Positions 40,860 to 52,247 of a stretch of 64,000 nucleotides of DNA are shown here, in pieces (positions within the stretch are counted from its first letter, which is position 1; every line of letters starts with the position of its first letter). Origin of the DNA: Sphaerosporella brunnea (lineage: Eukaryota > Ascomycota > Pezizomycetes > Pezizales > Pyronemataceae); contig VXIS01000215.1 of NCBI GenBank assembly GCA_008704415.1, positions 1-64,000 of the forward strand. The letters run 5' to 3'. The notes under the pieces are model-generated. The model did no database searches, had not been told where the DNA came from, and saw nothing but the letters and a program-made list of their open reading frames with translations. The position numbers and the translations under genes were made by a program.

Positions 40860-41639
40860 GTTGCTGAGGTCACGTGGGGAATGATTGAAGGGTCGGAGGA
40901 ACGCTGAGCTGATACGAAATGTGCAGCTCCTATCGACATTTCTGTTTCGCTCTCAAAACGGATTACCCCATTACCGTTCGCGCGAATCATGTCAAAATTG
41001 TCAACAAAGCATCTACCTACCTCAGGTGGGGCGGGATGCCTTGAAAACTCGTCGTAGTCACCATTCAGCCCGAAACGGTCAATATGATGCGAAAACAATA
41101 GTGGACATGCAGCCAGATCAGATACGGAAACGCAGTTTTATTATCTTTGCAGACTGAGAAATGGTGACACGGTGCCCGCGGGTATGAGGTTCAATCCGCA
41201 CAGTGAGCGTATCATATGAAAGGAGATGGCCCGGTCTCCGGCCGGGAGATTATTTGAAACCCCCTCAGCGGACGGCGGCTTCACGTTGGCTCAATCTTGG
41301 TCCTATCGCTACACAGTGCGCACAGAAATACCCTTCCACAGCCCATCCAGTGCCATCTGGCGATTTCAGCCCCCGGGCTCGCTCACCGCGATGTCGACGA
41401 GCGGCAAAGCGGCTATCGCACGTATTGGCTTTCGGCATCGTGAGGGGTAGCGCGATGGGTGCGTGGGTGGCTGGCCGACACTCGAAGTGGGCAGGCAATG
41501 TTAACGGCATGATCCCATCACTCTAACAGTATGGACCCATTGAAACCGGCGGAGACACGGATAGATCGTGCAGCTATCAACGAGCTTACAAGCATAACAG
41601 GTCATCATTTCTGCATTCAGCGGCTATGGGTTTTTTTTC
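40860..41639. other. No convincing gene
   Basis: Only short frames on both strands; no repeat borders were seen. Confidence 0.4.
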
Positions 41640-42293
41640 CATCGCAACATCGGCACCTTCCCTGCCCTCTTCCTCTCGGTAACACTCCCCCTCCTCTACC
41701 GTATCTCCATATTCAGGCTCTGGATCTTTGGCTTCGTTCTCTTCCACATCTCCGCGGTCAGGCTCTGGCTCTTCCTCGTCCTTGCTAGCATAACTGGTAA
41801 TTATCTATGCATCTTGCCGCAATGTATCTTGAGTCCCCACTGTCATTTGAAACACCGGCCACGGCGAGTACAGGTCACATAGCCGGCCCGGTGTTGGCGA
41901 TAGCGACACCCAGGACAGGGGGCGTAGTCGTCATCGTCGTCATCTTCTTCGTGCTCGTCCGCAGGCTCGGAATGTTGGGCTTCGACCTCTGGCACACCTC
42001 CGCGGTCAGGCTCTGGCTCTTCCTCGTCCTGCTAGCATAACTGGCGCTTACTTGTGCATCCTGCCAGAATGCAGCTTCAGTCCCCGATGCCCTTTGAAGC
42101 ATCTGTTGCATCCATTACATATTCCATAACCAGGCCGGTGTTCACGGCAGTAACACCCCTGGCACCGGACATAGTCGTCCTCGCCCTCTTCCTCGTCCTC
42201 GCCATCTTCCTCGTCCTCGCGCGCAGGCCCGGAATGTTGGGCTTCGCTCCCAGGCTCTGGCGACGACGGCTGCCTGTGGCAGAGCCTGCTGCG
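41640..42293 (-). repeat. Tandem acidic/zinc-finger coding units
   Basis: Two to three units of about 245 bases lie head to tail. The best (42293-42048) reads PEPGSEAQHSGPAREDEEDG, an Asp/Glu run, then YVRCQGCYCREHRPGYGICN and GCNRCFKGHRGLKLHSGRMH, a CxxC knuckle followed by a C2H2-like finger. The next (about 42040-41798) has DEEEPEPDRGGVPEVEAQHS, an Asp run, and YAPCPGCRYRQHRAGYVTCT, with one stop inside the finger. A third keeps only the acidic part. They may be the 3' exons of the RING gene upstream, with the extra units decaying. Confidence 0.6.
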
Positions 42294-42448
42294 CTAGGCT
42301 GCAGAACAGATTGTCTGGCGGAGGCTGCGGAGGTGCGGCGGCTGACCTTTGGCGGTTGGACTGGGTTGCCGGTGGCGGAGGCAGGTGCGCTAGGGACAAG
42401 AACGGAGAGCCTTGCACAGGGTTTAGGAACCCGAGCCTGGGCTGACTG

Positions 42449-42871
42449 TCAGGTGGCCTTTCGCGGAGCCTGCTGGGCCTGGCAAGCTTTTTGATGTGCG
42501 CACCGGACCTTTGTCCCACTGGGCAGTCTGGTGCTGCCGTACGCCTCGATCACCGCGGAAGGGCCCAGCATTGCATCTGGGACACGGTCGGTATCCGTTA
42601 CCACAATCGGGTTCTCCCGTGACGGACTCCGAGTCAGGGTCAGCCCTCTTCGTCTGATTGCGTCAAACGTTTGTGGACCCCTGTACGCCGTCACCGACGT
42701 CCAGTGTGCCCGGCACACTGGGCACTCGGCAAAGGTCCTCGGCGGTGCAAACCGGAGGCAGGCGTCTTTGGCCAAGCAGCCGTAACAAAAGCTGTGCCCA
42801 CAAGGAGGCGTTGCAAAATCCGGGGCCAATGGTTCTTGGCAGATGACGCACTGGTTGTTATTGGCTGCCAT
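42449..42871 (-). CDS. RING-finger protein (putative E3 ubiquitin ligase)
   Basis: An ATG at 42871 opens MAANNNQCVICQEPLAPDFA. The RING ligands are C8, C11, C24, H26, C29, C32, C50 and C53, a complete C3HC4 set with normal spacing. RING domains recruit E2 enzymes for ubiquitin transfer. After the ring the protein is basic and disordered to a stop at 42449. An intron near the end probably joins it to the acidic zinc-finger units downstream, since that frame has no start of its own. A longer frame running upstream into the minisatellite is translation of the repeat and is not used. The promoter side holds a 136-base minisatellite. Confidence 0.75.
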   Translation of the reverse strand: MAANNNQCVICQEPLAPDFATPPCGHSFCYGCLAKDACLRFAPPRTFAECPVCRAHWTSVTAYRGPQTFDAIRRRGLTLTRSPSRENPIVVTDTDRVPDAMLGPSAVIEAYGSTRLPSGTKVRCAHQKACQAQQAPRKAT

Positions 42872-43195
42872 CTTGGGAGAAGTGTTGGGATACGGAACAA
42901 CAAAGCGCGGTGGTGGATCGTGGTAATAAATGGACCGTCCCACGCTTCGGCCTCTTGCTGTTGGCCACCCTCCTCCGCAGCTCGACCTCCGGGCTCTGGA
43001 AACGCCGCGGCGCCCAGCGGACAAGTGGGCGCCGCGGGAATAGATCACGGTCTGAGCGGGCAACCGATTCGCGCCGGCGACGTGGCCGTCCGTTCGTAGG
43101 GCTGCACACACCTCCAGCCCCCGGGAACCGCGGGGGGCTACGGCATGTGCTGATCTCTGGCCCTGGGCCGATGGGAATCTCGTCTCGGGGGTTGC

Positions 43196-44125
43196 CAGCC
43201 GGACCAGGTTCCGGCATAAAATTGATGTACGCCGGGGTTTATCGGGGGCGAGTGGGGTTGCCGGCCGGAACAGGTCCCCAGGTAAAATCCTGTGTACGCC
43301 GGCGTGTATACCTATATGTCTCCGCGGGCGGGCGCCGGCTGGATCAGGTTCCGGCATAAAATTGATGTACGCCGGCGTGTATCGGTTCCCGAGGGGAGTT
43401 GCCGGCCGGAACAGGCTCCCGCGTAAAATCCTGTGTACGCCGGCGTGTATTAGGCCTCCATGGGCGGGTGCCGGCTGGATCAGGTTCCGGCATAAAATTG
43501 ATGTACGCCGGCATGTATCGGTTCCCGTGGAGAGTTGCCGGCCGGAACAGGCTCCCGCGTAAAATCCTGTGTACGCCGGCGTGTATTAGGCCACCGTGGG
43601 CGGGTGCCGGCTGGATCAGGTTCCGGCATAAAATTGATGTACGCCGGCGTGTATCGGTTCCCGTGGGGAGTTGCCGGCCGGAACAGGTCCCCAGGTAAAA
43701 TCCTGTGTACGCCGGCGTGTATTAGGCCACCGTGGGCGGGTGCCGGCTGGATCAGGTTCCGGCATAAAATTGATGTACGCCGGCGTGTATCGGTTCCCGT
43801 GGAGAGTTGCCGGCCGGAAGAGGCTCCCGCGTAAAATTCGATTACGCCGGCATAAAATTCGATGTACGCCGACTAGCGTCGGTTCCCGAGGGGGGTTGCC
43901 GACCAGAACAGGTTCCCGCGTAATATTCGAGGTACGCCGGCTTGTGTCAGTTCCCGAGGGGAGTTGCCGGCCAGAACATGTTCCCGCGTAATATTCGAGG
44001 TACGCCGGAGTGTATTAGGCCTCCGCGGGCGGTTGCCGGCTGGATCAGGTTGCGGCATAAAATTACTGTACACCGGCGTGTATCGGATCCCGAGGGCGGT
44101 TGCCAGCCTGTATCGGTTGCGGCGG
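43196..44125. repeat. 136-base minisatellite with 68-base half-units
   Basis: ATTGATGTACGCCGG recurs at 43221, 43361, 43497, 43633 and 43769; the last four are spaced exactly 136. Each unit has two related halves, both with a GTACGCCGGCGTGTAT core, one preceded by CCGGCATAAAATTGAT, the other by CGCGTAAAATCCTGT. After 43850 single 68-base halves continue (43911 and 43979) and decay. The core is close to a palindrome (TACGCCGGCGTGTA). The array begins about 320 bases upstream of the RING gene start. Confidence 0.92.
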
Positions 44126-45824
44126 GAACCGCCCCAGCGGTGGCTGGGTTCCCCGAGGGTGGAGTTGGTGATGATGCTGTTCGCAGTCCGTTGGATGCTT
44201 TCTGTTTGATCGATTTGGTCAGGTTGACGGTGTGTTTATATATGGCGATCCTATTGTTCATTGCGGTGGAGGTGTCCTTCCCTGTGGGCTGGGCCAGAGC
44301 TTCAAGTTGCCTGTCGGAGGTGGCTGACAGGAGTATGCTGCGACGACCTTGAAAATGCATTCAGGATGAATCTCAAACACCAAAACCACGCCATTGACGC
44401 AACCCTCCGTCGCACCACTTGAATAGCGTACAAAGCCTGGGCAAATTTCTGAGCTGGAATGGTGTTATCGAAAGTGGCGACACTTGCGGGAGCCACCATC
44501 CGGAGCCGTAGTTACATCTCCTTCCCATTTTCCTTTGTTCTCCGGATCCCACTTCTATTCTCGGCCGATCCCCCGCTCTTCTCCGTAAATCTCACCGCGT
44601 CTTCAGCACTTCTGCCACGTGAGGCGCGTTGGAATGTGTTGTTCCAACTCAGCGCAGACAAAGACCGTTGAAATCTCACCGTAAAAGCTGCTATGAGGCA
44701 TTTCATCTTGGAATGCATGGTGTTAACGGCCACGTCAGCCCGATCTACTCCGTGTCAAACGAACAAAACGCCTTCGCCGTTTCAGCGGCAGCAGCCACCG
44801 GGATGGAAGCCCGGAGGTGCCAACAGCCTGCACCAAGAACTGCACATCTGATATCGTCATTTGGGCAATTCCACCATTCCAGGTGGCAGCAAGGGATTTG
44901 CACAACCATAATCGTGTGACTGCTTTGCGAGGCGCGGCATGCAACCGACAAAGGCGCACATATCGCACAAACACACAACGTAACCACGTACCCGATGGCT
45001 CCAGGTGTTGAAAAAATTCGACGCCATTAACAACCCCTATGGGGCTTCATCACTGCAGGGGTCTATATCTCGATATTGTGGATGTAAAAGCCCCCAGGGC
45101 AAAATTTCGCGTAGGTGACCATACATCTATGATGACATTCTTTGTTCAGAGATTTGTTGGAGTTATTGTTGAACACCATATCGGTTTCCTCGGCTTGGGC
45201 GGCGGTACAGTGTTCTCGGCAGGACAGAACATATCTGAAAAAGGATTGTCACTTTCTTGCACTCGGTCCACATTGTGTCAGCACGCACATTCCAAAAGGC
45301 TGCTGCCGTTCTCAGCTATACCGCGTGAGCTCTCTATTTTCTGCCAAGCGAAGCAGTGCTTCCTGACAGCCGTTTTGTCGGCAAACTGAGAACCCTGCGG
45401 TAGAGGACCGCACCGGGTACCTGCCGCGTCGTGGTTTGCTTTGACAGCCTGTCGCTTCACCTGATTGGCTTGCGACACCGTTGTTTTGCGCGCGGAAAGA
45501 CAAGACGGTACCAGGCCGCTGTTGTCGTTTGTGTAGACGGTGGAGGGAGAGCTCGCAGCTGGGTTGATGTTGCAGCGGGAGATGGTTGACATACCCGAGG
45601 GATAGGTGGCGCCCTGGAATGCTGGCTGGCAGGGGCGGTGGTCATCAGATCATTTCCATTCACTTGCCCTTTGGCAGTTCGCGATGAAAACACCGTCGTT
45701 CCGGTGGCTGCAGGCGAGGCGGCCAATCCGGCGAATGCGCCCATGAGAACGCTTCAGGCGACACCAAACCTTCATTGTGCACAACGATCCAGCATGTTCC
45801 CCTGGGGACACCAAGGTCGCCGGT
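44126..45824. other. No convincing gene
   Basis: Several short frames on both strands; none carries a recognisable motif. Confidence 0.4.
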
Positions 45825-46800
45825 TTTTGTTTTATTTTAATCATAATGTATTTGGCCGCTTGCGGCCATGACATAGATAACATAGAATCATCGCTGCCTC
45901 TAGGCCCAGGGCCCTACTGTGGGGTCTGCTCCTCCAAAGGAAATAAACCAAGGAAACTCGCACTTAGTAAGTACCGCACCAAGGAAATTCGTGAATAAAG
46001 AGAAAAGGACAAAGGAAAGAAATAGGATTGGTCACACCATATTTAGCCCCTGTGAGGCCATTTTCCCACGTGAGTGCTGCCTAGAAAAGCCAACACTGCC
46101 TCCGTACAGCGTTCGTCAGACAACAGGACCTTGATCGGCGTATTCATCCGTCGGCTTTCCTTCTCCTCCTTGGTGGCGTCTGCCACTGCCTTCCACAGTA
46201 CGGCTTGCCCCTTACGCCAGTGGGCGCAGAACTTAAAGAGGCGCTCCCTCGTCTGGATCGGTCTGCCTGGGCAGAACCAGCATTTGTCATCTTGTCTCCT
46301 GTTGGTCCGGTGCAGGTAGGGGGCCGTTGGTGCTTTATTCAGCCTGAGCTGGGAGAAGCGCGAGGCAAGGGCCTTTGGTGATTTGGCTCTGTAGTAACCC
46401 TTCGGCGTGCAGTGCTTGGCAAGCCAGGCTTCTCGATCGTGGCGTTTGGCCTGCGTGACCGCCCTAGCGATGTGTGCAAGCGAGGTGGTGGTGAGGACCT
46501 CAGGCGGGGCAGACGGAGCTTGATACTGAGCGGCCCTTTTTGCGAATCGGTCGGCCATCTCGTTATCGAGGATGTTTTTGGCACCCTCGGGACTCAGTAC
46601 TCCATCCGCCATCCAGCAAAGGTGCCGGTTATCGAGAGCGACAATGTCTCGGCGTAAGGACGGTGATCCACAACAGACATGTGCCGTGATTCCTTGCAGG
46701 TAGGTAAGTTGAGGGCGTGTTTGGGTGCCCGACTTTTGTGGTGTCAGCGGGCCCTTGAGAATCAACGATTCTGGACGTTTCCACGCTGTTCACCAAACAT
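45825..46800 (-). mobile_element. 5'-truncated LINE, copy 1
   Basis: Minus-strand non-LTR retrotransposon tail: RNase H-like and zinc-knuckle coding, then a 3' untranslated region, ending in TATGATTAAAATAAAACAAAAA at the low-coordinate side. The 3' region shares CCATG.CCGCAAGCG.CC, CTCCAAAGGAAA and CCTACTGTGGGG.CTG words with copy 2 at 56.2 kb. The reverse transcriptase and upstream parts are missing, as usual for LINE insertions. Confidence 0.75.
46043..46765 (-). pseudogene. LINE RNase H / zinc-knuckle C-terminus
   Basis: The open frame reads LTYLQGITAHVCCGSPSLRR, WMADGVLSPEGAKNILDNEM and ADRFAKRAAQYQ (RNase H end), then ASRFSQLRLNKAPTAPYLHR, KCWFCPGRPIQTRERLFKF, typical of the end of a fungal LINE ORF2 with its C-x-x-C knuckle. 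It ends KVLLSDERCTEAVLAFLGST. The frame has no proper start, consistent with 5' truncation. Confidence 0.75.
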
Positions 46801-47618
46801 CCAAAAACTAAGTCCGAGGGTGATTTTTTATGATCCACCACGACCGAGCGGCATCGGCAACCAAAACCACCCGAGAGCTGTCCTTCGACTTCCCAGAAAC
46901 GTTCTAGCTGAAATTGGCATACTTGATTGAACATGTCTATCCCGTTGATTTTGTTTTCGCAATAAATATGTCAGCCGGTGATTTTGAGGTCACCCAAACG
47001 CCGGCGAACCTATGGTGCATCTGTGCGGCAACTGGCAGTGGCTGGCTGGCAATCCTCATTTTGGGGTGAATCGCCTTGGAGAAATGGGGTTTTGGCCAAC
47101 CCTGGAAAGTTGGGATTATCGACGGCCACAAAAAAATCATTTTTTTTGGGTCGCCGGGCACCCAAAAGCGCCCTTCCTTAGCGGATGTCTGTGTGGACGC
47201 GGACACTCGCAGACTGGCAGTTCTTACCACACGGGATTCGCCGCCGCGGGAAGCGCGACGCCAACGTTGCGGTACGTTTTGGTCGCAAGCTCAGCAGTTG
47301 CTCAGCCAACTCTGGCAGCTTGTGGCGCATTTCCGGCCCTGCATTGGTAAACCACCATCGCGGGTACTCGGACGCTCTCCGTGCTACCGTAAAACAAGGT
47401 AGTAACGCCGTTGCGCAGCCTGCAAAAGAGGGAGACCTTCCCTTCGCTCTATAGAACGATGCTTTAGGGTTCTATACGCGATATAATCGGGTGTCTATGT
47501 AGGCCGGATTGCAGAAAAGAACGCCTCAATAAAAAGGGTACACCCCCTCTTTCTGTCGAAGAGAGCTATCCAGCGTGAAATCTGGTCTGGCATCCACAAG
47601 CGGCAACCACCCCCGGCC
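46801..47618. other. No convincing gene
   Basis: Short frames only. The left edge may still contain a little of the LINE. Confidence 0.35.
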
Positions 47619-47912
47619 TCATACCTCTCCCCCCAGCATCTCCTTTACGGAATTTTGACGAAAGTGACGGGAAGCGGGTGCTGTACCGGGCAATCTATCG
47701 GCCTTCTGTAGAGCGCCTGGAAGGTCTGCACTGACAGCCGCAGAATCCTTCACTCCGACAAGGGGGGTGGCCAAAACGCGACCGTTCATCCAGGCGGATG
47801 GAGCGAAAGACTGCCAGTGCAGTTTGCGTTTACCACATTGAGTGCCTCGCTCCAGCTTGCGTACCACTGTAGACTCAGGAGCCGTAGTGAAAGACTCTGT
47901 TTCCATTTTCAT
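47619..47912 (-). CDS. Hypothetical protein, 97 residues
   Basis: An ATG at 47912 opens MKMETESFTTAPESTVVRKL and a basic, Gly/Ala-containing body ending EMLGGEV. Composition is gene-like, but no domain is seen and it may be only a first exon. Confidence 0.35.
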   Translation of the reverse strand: MKMETESFTTAPESTVVRKLERGTQCGKRKLHWQSFAPSAWMNGRVLATPLVGVKDSAAVSADLPGALQKADRLPGTAPASRHFRQNSVKEMLGGEV

Positions 47913-48149
47913 AGGGCATACCTGTTTTTTTCGATGGCTGTAAAAGCCTCAATCACTTTGCACGGGGAGACGAAAGCATGGCAATCTCAGTGGGGATCCC
48001 GAAGTTGTAACTGTAAGAGAAGCCATGTTTTTCCCACTCAATCCTCGTCTACGCCGTTTAGAATATCTTTCAACGCCTGGGGCGACTAGACACCTGATTG
48101 CTGGCGCCATCTCCCATTGCCGAACACCGCTTTTACTCTCTTCATGCAC

Positions 48150-49698
48150 TGTGTCAGCTTGTCGATGAGGTGATGGTCTTGATGGCCGCGGAACAACGGC
48201 GCTTCTTGATACCGCTGTACACTGGGGCGAGGGCGGTTGGAGTCTTTGTTTTGCGGCGGCGGCGGTGGCCGTTTCTTCCGGTGTAGTAGTAGAGGAATCA
48301 TCGCACGTATTCGCTACCGGAGAGGCCATCTTCTTTCCGTTATCCGGTTCATCAACCGCATCCGTGATCTTCTTCTTCTTGTTCTTCTTCTTCTTCTTCG
48401 CTTTTGTTGCCGGTTTGCCAACCTTGGCGGCGGACTTCTTGGCGAAACCATTGCCTTTCTTGATATCTGGGGAGGAATTGCTTTTGGTGGCGGCAGACTG
48501 GGCAGCGCCATCACCATTTTTAACCATTGCATCGACGGTGCCGTTCGACTCCATCGTGGTTGGAGAAGCGGCGATTTCTTTATTTGTAGCCTCACTGAGA
48601 GCAGCCATTATATCCGCCCCAGTTTTCTTGCTCTTGGCGGGACGACCGCGTTTCTTAACACCGCCGAACGCTGGGGCGAGGGCGTCCGGTGCCTTTGTGC
48701 GGCGGGAGCGGGTTGCGGCGGCGGCGGCGGCGGCGGCGGCGGTGGTGGTGGTGGCAGTTATCTCCGGCGTGAGAGAACGCGACTCCGAGGCTGTATTATT
48801 ACTCGACGAAGCAACCTCCGCATTCGCTTCCGGCGCGGCCATCTTCTTTCCATTGTCCTGTTCATCAATCGCAATCGTGATATACAAATCCTCCTTCGCA
48901 TTTGTTGCAGGTTTGCCAGCCTTAGCCGCAGGCAGACCGCCGCACTTCTTGATGTCTGCGGAGAAGTTGTTGGTGGTGGCGACAGCATCAGGTTCACCGA
49001 CTGCATCTATGGTGTTGGTTGACTCCATCGGGGGTAGTGAAGCGATGTTCTCTTCCTTAGCAGTGTCATTGAGAGCAGCCATCGTCGCAGCTCCAGCTTT
49101 CTTCGTCTTGCTCGTGGCAGCACGACCACGCTTCTTGATATCTGCGAATGTGGTCGCAGAGTTGCTTGTGGCTCCGGCAGACTCGTCGGTGTCATCACCA
49201 ATCTTGTTAATTTCATTCATCAATCGTGTGGTTCGACTCCGTAATGATTGTGGGAGCGATATCGATCTTTTCTTCTTCAGTCGCGCCATTGAGAGCAGCC
49301 ATACTCGCAGCTCGAGGCTTCTTGGTCTTGCTCCCTGCAGGACGACCGCGCTTCTTAGCGACGGACGCAGACACCTTCTTGGGCTTCCTGATGGTGGCGG
49401 TCTTGGTATTGTCGCCCTCCTGGGCTGCAGCGACAGCGTCAAGAGCACTGGGAGTAGCACCAATAGCATCAATCGGATTTATATTACCGTCGCTGCCGAT
49501 CTTCTCTCCATCATCCACGGCATTTACCGCAGCGATTATCGCCTTGTCCGCGGGAACGCCACCTTTCTTGGGGCGGCCGGGCTTCTTCATTCCTGCGGAG
49601 ACGGGGGTAATGACAGGAGTGGGTGCACTGGCCTTTTTGGCGATTCGGAGGGACTTGCGCACTGGGGCGGTCAGGGCGGCGGTGGTTCTGCGAGGCAT
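48150..49698 (-). CDS. AT-hook repeat protein
   Basis: An ATG at 49698 opens MPRRTTAALTAPVRKSLRIA. AT-hook cores follow: KKPGRPKK, KKRGRPAGSK, KKRGRAATSK and KKRGRPAKSK. Such cores bind the minor groove of AT-rich DNA. They are set in a long repeat of roughly 90-110 residues: GRP..SK-TKK, AA-MAALN-AT-EE, a MESN-T-DA motif and DIKK. A poly-Ala/Thr stretch near 48740 comes from a GGC-type microsatellite. The first frame stops at 49213 (HTIDE then TGA) and the repeat continues one base out of frame, so there is a frameshift or an unusual splice there; a second change occurs near 48250 where KTPTALAPVYSGIKKRRCSA ends the protein. A nuclear role is inferred. Confidence 0.65.
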
Positions 49699-50085
49699 TG
49701 TTGATGTGTTTGGTTGTCGTTGTTGGGTGGTGATCCTGTGGTTGTTGGGTGGGGATTTTTCAGTGGGGAGGGATGGTGTTTGTGGTGGGAAGTTGCGGGT
49801 GGGTGTGTTCGGGGTTTGGCTTGGTGGGGGGTGGATGGTTTTGGACGCAGTTGTTTTTGGGATTGGTCGTCGACATTGAAGGGATTTTATGGTCGAAGGA
49901 AGGCCGACGGTGAACAGCAAGAACTAATAATCCTCGAAGCAACAATCCCACTCAATGGGCTTCGCGACCATCTGCCATTATGACTATCTATCACAACGCA
50001 GGATAAATAAAACCCGCCCCTGTAGGCGACGCCAGCGGGCGAGTGATGGTGCATGATGCGCAGCGACGTGCAAATCTTCCAGACA

Positions 50086-50759
50086 TAGGGATGGACAAAA
50101 TACCACCGGATACGAACGAGACTGTAAGAAACCTATCGCTACGTCCCGATCGGTTTCCGAAACTCGGCCGGTGATGCAATGCGGCTTGAGCAACGTCAAC
50201 CCCCCCTCCGCGGAGGCGGATGGCGACGTCACTCCCCAGCGGAAAATATGAACTCCAGTCCGTCCGTACTGCTACATCTCTACCGACAGTCGACCTAATG
50301 CCGCGTAGACCAAACCCAAAACTGGTTGCATTTCGCCATTGGCACGATGGAACACATTCTGTGGAAGACAAAGCGCTATGAGTGCACTTATTGCGGTCAA
50401 ACCGGTGCGAAAAGTACGCCTCGGCAACTTGAGCACTTGAGAGAGTGCATCCCATACCTGCGGCATCAGAGAGATATCGAACGCGGGGTAGAGCGGGTCG
50501 GGGGGACTGGGAGTGCCAGGGGCACCGGGGGCTCGGCGACCCCGCCGAGCAGTATGCTCGTTCCTTGTGCGGCCCAGCAGCATGCACTCCGCGCGCCCGC
50601 GCCCGTGCTTTCCCGCCGTGTTTGATGATGGCCCCGGGCCTGCGCTGTAGAATCCCTATCATGACGTCAGTCCGCGACTTGTATATGATACGTATCAAAC
50701 AATCACCTATTGTAGGCTACCGTACGCTACCGTAGCGGATTGAAACTTGTCCATCCCTA
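50086..50759 (+). mobile_element. hAT remnant keeping only a BED zinc finger
   Basis: The left end is TAGGGATGGACAAAATACC and the right end inward is TAGGGATGGACAAGTTTC. Exact duplications TCCAGACA flank it at 50078-50085 and 50760-50767. The 674-base element retains a plus-strand BED-finger frame but nothing of the catalytic domain. Its terminus is shared with the element at 1634-2516. Confidence 0.93.
50347..50625 (+). CDS. BED zinc-finger peptide within hAT element
   Basis: From an ATG at 50347 the frame reads EHILWKTKRYECTYCGQTGA, KSTPRQLEHLRECIPYL. C-x-x-C followed by L-x-H-L-x-x-C is the BED-type finger by which hAT transposases bind their own DNA ends. A Gly/Pro/Ala-rich tail follows. 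If expressed it would bind but not cut. An antisense frame covers the same bases and is not supported. Confidence 0.6.
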   Translation: MEHILWKTKRYECTYCGQTGAKSTPRQLEHLRECIPYLRHQRDIERGVERVGGTGSARGTGGSATPPSSMLVPCAAQQHALRAPAPVLSRRV

Positions 50760-50767
50760 TCCAGACA

Positions 50768-52091
50768 GTGAGTGACAGATGATGATCGACAACTCGCAGT
50801 CATCTTACAGATTCAAGCGCGGTCAAGTGTCGTTATACCGTCCCTGTCAGCATTTCGCACAGATAGAAGGACAGTAGTGCTACCTTAGGTGCTCAAGCGG
50901 TGGCCTCTATGGGCTGCATGATTAGTTTGACCTGCGAATCGTCACTCTGCGGTCGCTACACCGCCGACGAGCGCACCGCCATTGTTACCTTCGGTGTTTG
51001 GTCGCGCGGACTGGAAATTATTGCCTCTTTGTCTTCCTTCCGCGCTTTGTTTACGGCCGTTTGATCGATGGATCAGGTCGATGGATCAGGTGCTGAGTTG
51101 TAGAATACGCAGGAGCCAACCCCACTGTTTCGCTAGCGATCACGCCTTCTCCTGATTGTACGGGATACGTCAAAATGGGAAGGCGGCTTGTATGCCCAGC
51201 GAGAACAGAGTACTGTCAATGCAGCAGGTGCCATGAGCGCACCAGCTGCGGTCATAAATAACTTCGTCCGTTTGGCTTTGCACTCTGGGCTGCTCCTAAA
51301 GCCAACCTCCACCGCGAAAAGGCTTTTGATCCGTGGAAAAATATCGCCTCATGCAATCCTGCAAACACGCTTTTTGCCATTGGCGCCGCTTCCGATCACG
51401 CATTTGCATAACAAATCTGCCGTGTCGGCGAACAACGGCTCAGTTGGAGATAGAGACCCAACACCACAGGCGGATGGATATTAATCTCTACTCAAAACTT
51501 CCAAATATATACCATCCACCCTCTAAGTCTCAACACGCAAACGACTACCGATTCCCGACTCGAGATCACACCCACCGGATCGCAGGGGCAAGGACTCACT
51601 CTTCTTGCACTGCCTTCTAGGCTGTGGACCGTCAATTCGCTGAAGCTGGCACCGCAAGATATGACACAACCAAACCAAGCCCTTGTTCTCATTTCAGCAT
51701 CGGAAACAGCCGTCTTCACGGCAAGTGACGCGTCGCATAATGAAGGTGCGGGTGAGCGAGCAGCCTTACACAGTGCTGCTCGCCGCATCGCATCTGACTA
51801 GCTATGCCACACAGCGTGCTTAGATGCCCGAATCTACCTGGTTCCAACAAACCAAACCGTCGGCTCAACAACCGCCATAGAAAAGACGAACAGGCACGCG
51901 CGCGCAGGTGAGCTGCAAAAATCCAGTTCAGCTCGGACTGTCCTACTTGCTGCTCGAGAAAAGTACGAGTCGGATTAAGGCAGGGAAACTATCCAAGTGA
52001 GTTACGTCCGCGGGCAACCATAAATAGTGACGACTCATGGCTGTAGTAGATTCGTTGATCGGGGGGCTGCGCGATCACGTGTCCATCACTG
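50768..52091. other. No convincing gene
   Basis: Short frames on both strands; nothing with a domain or splice signals worth a model. Confidence 0.4.
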
Positions 52092-52247
52092 CCGTCACTC
52101 GATCATTTTTCTCACTCGATCATCGTTCTCACTCGATCATCGTTCTCACTCGATCATCGTTCTCACTCGATCACCGTTCTCACTCGATCACCGTTCTCAC
52201 TCGATCACCGTTCTCACTCGATCACCGTTCTCACTCGATCACCGTCC
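52092..52247 (+). repeat. 17-base tandem repeat, about nine units
   Basis: The unit TCACTCGATCAYCGTTC is repeated without spacers about nine times. The first unit has TTTTT for CGTT; units 2-4 have ATC and units 5-9 ACC at the variable position, so two blocks have expanded separately. Confidence 0.9.

Noticed and set aside
42872..43357. Extension of the RING frame upstream to 43357 on the minus strand
   Set aside because: The added residues are translation of the minisatellite; the ATG at 42871 with MAANNNQCVICQ is a normal RING start.
43362..43991. Overlapping plus-strand frames with repeated AGRNR..KILCTP peptides
   Set aside because: They repeat every 136 bases because the DNA is a minisatellite; no start context or conserved domain.
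48237..49704. Long plus-strand frames opposite the AT-hook gene
   Set aside because: They are antisense shadows; the minus strand carries recognisable GRP AT-hooks and a repeat pattern at protein level.
52092..52247. Regular direct repeats that could suggest a CRISPR array
   Set aside because: The 17-base units are contiguous with no spacers, and the genome is eukaryotic.
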